This document shows, one piece after another, positions 62,122-64,000 of a DNA stretch of 64,000 nt. The notes below the pieces were generated by a model, which saw only the letters and a list, made by a program, of their open reading frames with translations, was not told the DNA's origin and ran no database searches. Position numbers and translations under genes: made by a program. The first letter of the stretch is position 1; each line of letters starts with the position of its first letter. Source of the DNA: Anisus vortex (Eukaryota; Mollusca; Gastropoda; Planorbidae); the NCBI GenBank assembly GCA_949126835.1, contig OX421503.1, forward strand, positions 2,127,001-2,191,000, in the 5' to 3' direction.

Positions 62122-62604
62122 GTATATAGCGTCCTAGCTTGTGTTGTGATGTTTGAATAGAACAATAAATGCGTTGCGTTGAATTATGAAGTTTTAAAAA
62201 CATTATGTACACTAGACTAGTGTAATCTTTACGGCACTAGATGACCCAAGCCTAGATTGGACAATTAAATTTAACAAATATGTAAACATTTTCTAAGCCA
62301 CTTTCGCTATAAAAAATATTAGACTAGATTACCGTTAGTTAAAATATGCAAGCGGCGGGTTGTACGCGGGCTTCAGTGACGGTCGAATAGAGAGGATAAT
62401 TTGTCAAATGCCGAATCCTGACATACATTTTTTTAGTACCGGTATTCTTGACATTAGGCCTACATAATATCATTTTCGCATATGCCTTATAGAAAAAAGA
62501 TGTAATAAAACCAGCAAGCGGACAAATCAAAAGGCCTATGGGTATGAAAAAAAAACAACAAAAAAAAACAAAACAACTATATCGCATAAAATAAGCCTAA
62601 TATC
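62122..62604. other. AT-rich DNA, nothing recognised
   Basis: The frame at 62339-62587 (minus) has a hydrophobic start but no recognised domain. Confidence 0.4.
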
Positions 62605-64000
62605 TATAATAATAATAATTGGTCATTTATATCGCGCCTCACTCCATGCTAATGCAAGCATGCTCAGCGCGCTCACAAAAACGAAACGACAATAACACTC
62701 TAAAATAGTTTTAAACAAGGTTTCGGCCGATGGAGGCACGAAACGACAATAACATTTTAAAATAGTTTTAAACAAGTATTTTGCTGATGGATGTGTACTT
62801 CATCAACTTAGTTGAAAAGAAAAGTCTTCAAATTCTTCTTGAATGCTTTTTTTGACAACGAGTTTTTCAGTGTCTCAGGTAAGCCATTCCACAGTGTAGG
62901 CGCCACAGATTCAAACGAGCGTACACCAATAGTCTTTTTTTATGTGACCTTCCAAACCTGGAATTTCCAGGAGAGATTGTGATTAAGATCGCAGCATCCT
63001 TAACGGGACATGCTTCGGTATAAGCTCTTTGAGATATGCAGGTGCTGTGCCTTCCACGCATCCATAGGTAAGTGACATAATCTTATGATCGATGCGCTTC
63101 GTCACAGGGAGCCAGTGGAGCTCTTTGAGAATTGGAGTGATATGGTCATGCTTCTTTACTCGTGACACAATGCGTGCTGCAGTATTTTGAACTTTCTGAA
63201 GTCTATCCAGTTGTTTCTGGGGTAAACCCCACAATTACAATAATCTAGTCTTGACTGTATTGTTGCAACAGCAAAAGCATTGGCTGTTTTTTTATTAATC
63301 AAAGGTCGCAGCTGACCCAGGGCACGAAGATGGAAGGAGCAGGCCCTAACCACAGTACTGATGTGTGGACCCATTGTTAATTTACTGTCAATGATAAAGC
63401 CGATGTCCCTGACAGTGTTAGACAAAAAGATATCAGAGGCCCCTACTTTAATAGATGGAATATCGACTTTCCTAAGATTGAAGTTTGAACCGCACAGAAT
63501 TGCCTCAGTCTTGTCGTCATTTAGTTTGAGTTTGTTGGCAGTCATCCACGCTTTCACCGCTAGACAGCAGTCTTCCACTGCATTAACAGCGGCAGCACAA
63601 GCATTATGATCAGGATGGAAGCTTTTGTACAGCTGGGTATCATCCACATATAGTTTGCGAGATAATCCTTGGCTATCAATTATTCTGCCAAGCTGGCTAG
63701 TGTAAACAGCAAAAAGGATAGGCCCTAAAACTGATCCTTGAGGTACGCCACAGATGAGAGAAGTGGCTTTTGATAAGGTCTGATTGATAGAAACTCAGTC
63801 CTGTCTGCCAAGTAGGAAGTAAACCAATGAAGTGCAGTATCAGTGATGCCAATCCCGTATTGAAGTCTTGATAAAAGTAAGTAATGGTTGATAACATCAA
63901 AGGCAGCACTAAGGTCCAACAGAACTAAGATAGATCACCACGGTCAGCACTACATAGAACATCATTCATAACCCGTAATATTGCCGTCTCACAGCTATGC
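62605..64000 (-). mobile_element. L2-like LINE, 3' part, running off the window edge
   Basis: 3' tail (AAT)n at 62605-62620 and a hairpin catgctaatgcaagcatg. A 55-bp stretch (acgaaacgacaataaca...tagttttaaacaag) is duplicated at about 62682 and 62738. Coding remnants: [52 protein letters not shown]. Confidence 0.85.
62867..63960 (-). pseudogene. L2-like reverse transcriptase remnant
   Basis: Frames 63725-63919 (palm start, D-L-S-A-A-F-D), 63156-63647 (D-D-T-Q-L-Y, then W-M-T-A-N-K-L-K-L-N-D-D-K-T-E) and 62983-63234 (thumb side: L-D-R-L-Q-K-V-Q-N-T, L-H-W-L-P-V) follow in order. The Y-V-D-D active site is preserved. At least three frameshifts. More RT and the endonuclease should lie beyond 64000. 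Confidence 0.82.

Overview
The window looks like gene-poor, AT-rich nuclear DNA from an invertebrate animal, most probably a mollusc. That assignment is an inference from spliced exons with GT/AG borders, long intergenic repeats and the mix of transposable elements (CR1-like, I/Nimb-like, L2-like and RTE-like LINEs, a Gmr1-type LTR element, Helitron, hAT); no sequence here fixes the species. No bacterial operon, rRNA gene or CRISPR array was seen.

Minus strand, 34.1 kb down to 0.47 kb: one host gene can be assembled from eight exons. A 17-residue signal-peptide exon (34036-34087) is followed by exons of three recurring types in the order A-C-B-A-C-B-A (A 31175-31374, C 30111-30351, B 29645-29917, A 17198-17388, C 10488-10692, B 8804-9097, A 471-664). 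Every junction has GT/AG signals and the phases match throughout (A 1 to 0, C 0 to 1, B 1 to 1). The predicted product is a secreted or cell-surface, cysteine-containing, N-glycosylated protein built from a repeated module of about 230 residues; I do not recognise the family. Its 3' end lies beyond position 1. Its large introns hold most of the mobile DNA of the left half.

1-34 kb, in the introns: two tandem decayed Helitron copies (about 1.0-4.6 kb), a 5'-truncated CR1-like LINE (5.1-7.8 kb, minus) with a nested 0.5-kb insertion, an 80-bp minisatellite that multiplies a splice donor (9.6-10.5 kb), a nearly intact CR1-like LINE with an N-terminal 2A motif (about 11.8-15.7 kb), a LINE C-terminal fragment (16.3-16.9 kb), a tRNA-related repeat (20.4-20.85 kb), a GC-rich insertion (22.3-22.8 kb), an RNase H-bearing LINE of about 5.4 kb (23.6-29.0 kb), and a decayed hAT transposon (31.6-33.0 kb).

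34-47 kb: upstream of the gene lie a dispersed element of about 2.8 kb carrying a 53-bp satellite of about 21 units (35.2-38.0 kb), an L2-like LINE 3' fragment (38.0-38.5 kb), and an 8.3-kb minisatellite of 27-bp units (38.5-46.8 kb) whose plus strand is packed with consensus 5' splice-donor motifs.

47-64 kb: mostly unassigned AT-rich DNA, then an L2-like fragment bounded by inverted copies of its own tail (49.9-50.7 kb), a tRNA-derived SINE (50.7-50.9 kb), an RTE-like fragment (51.7-52.1 kb), an inverted second copy of the 35-38 kb element (52.1-53.85 kb), a Ty3/Gypsy-related element with integrase encoded before reverse transcriptase (53.9-61.1 kb, minus; one 3' LTR, 5' part missing), a short non-autonomous hAT element with 8-bp target duplications (61.7-62.1 kb), and an L2-like LINE running off the right edge (62.6-64.0 kb).
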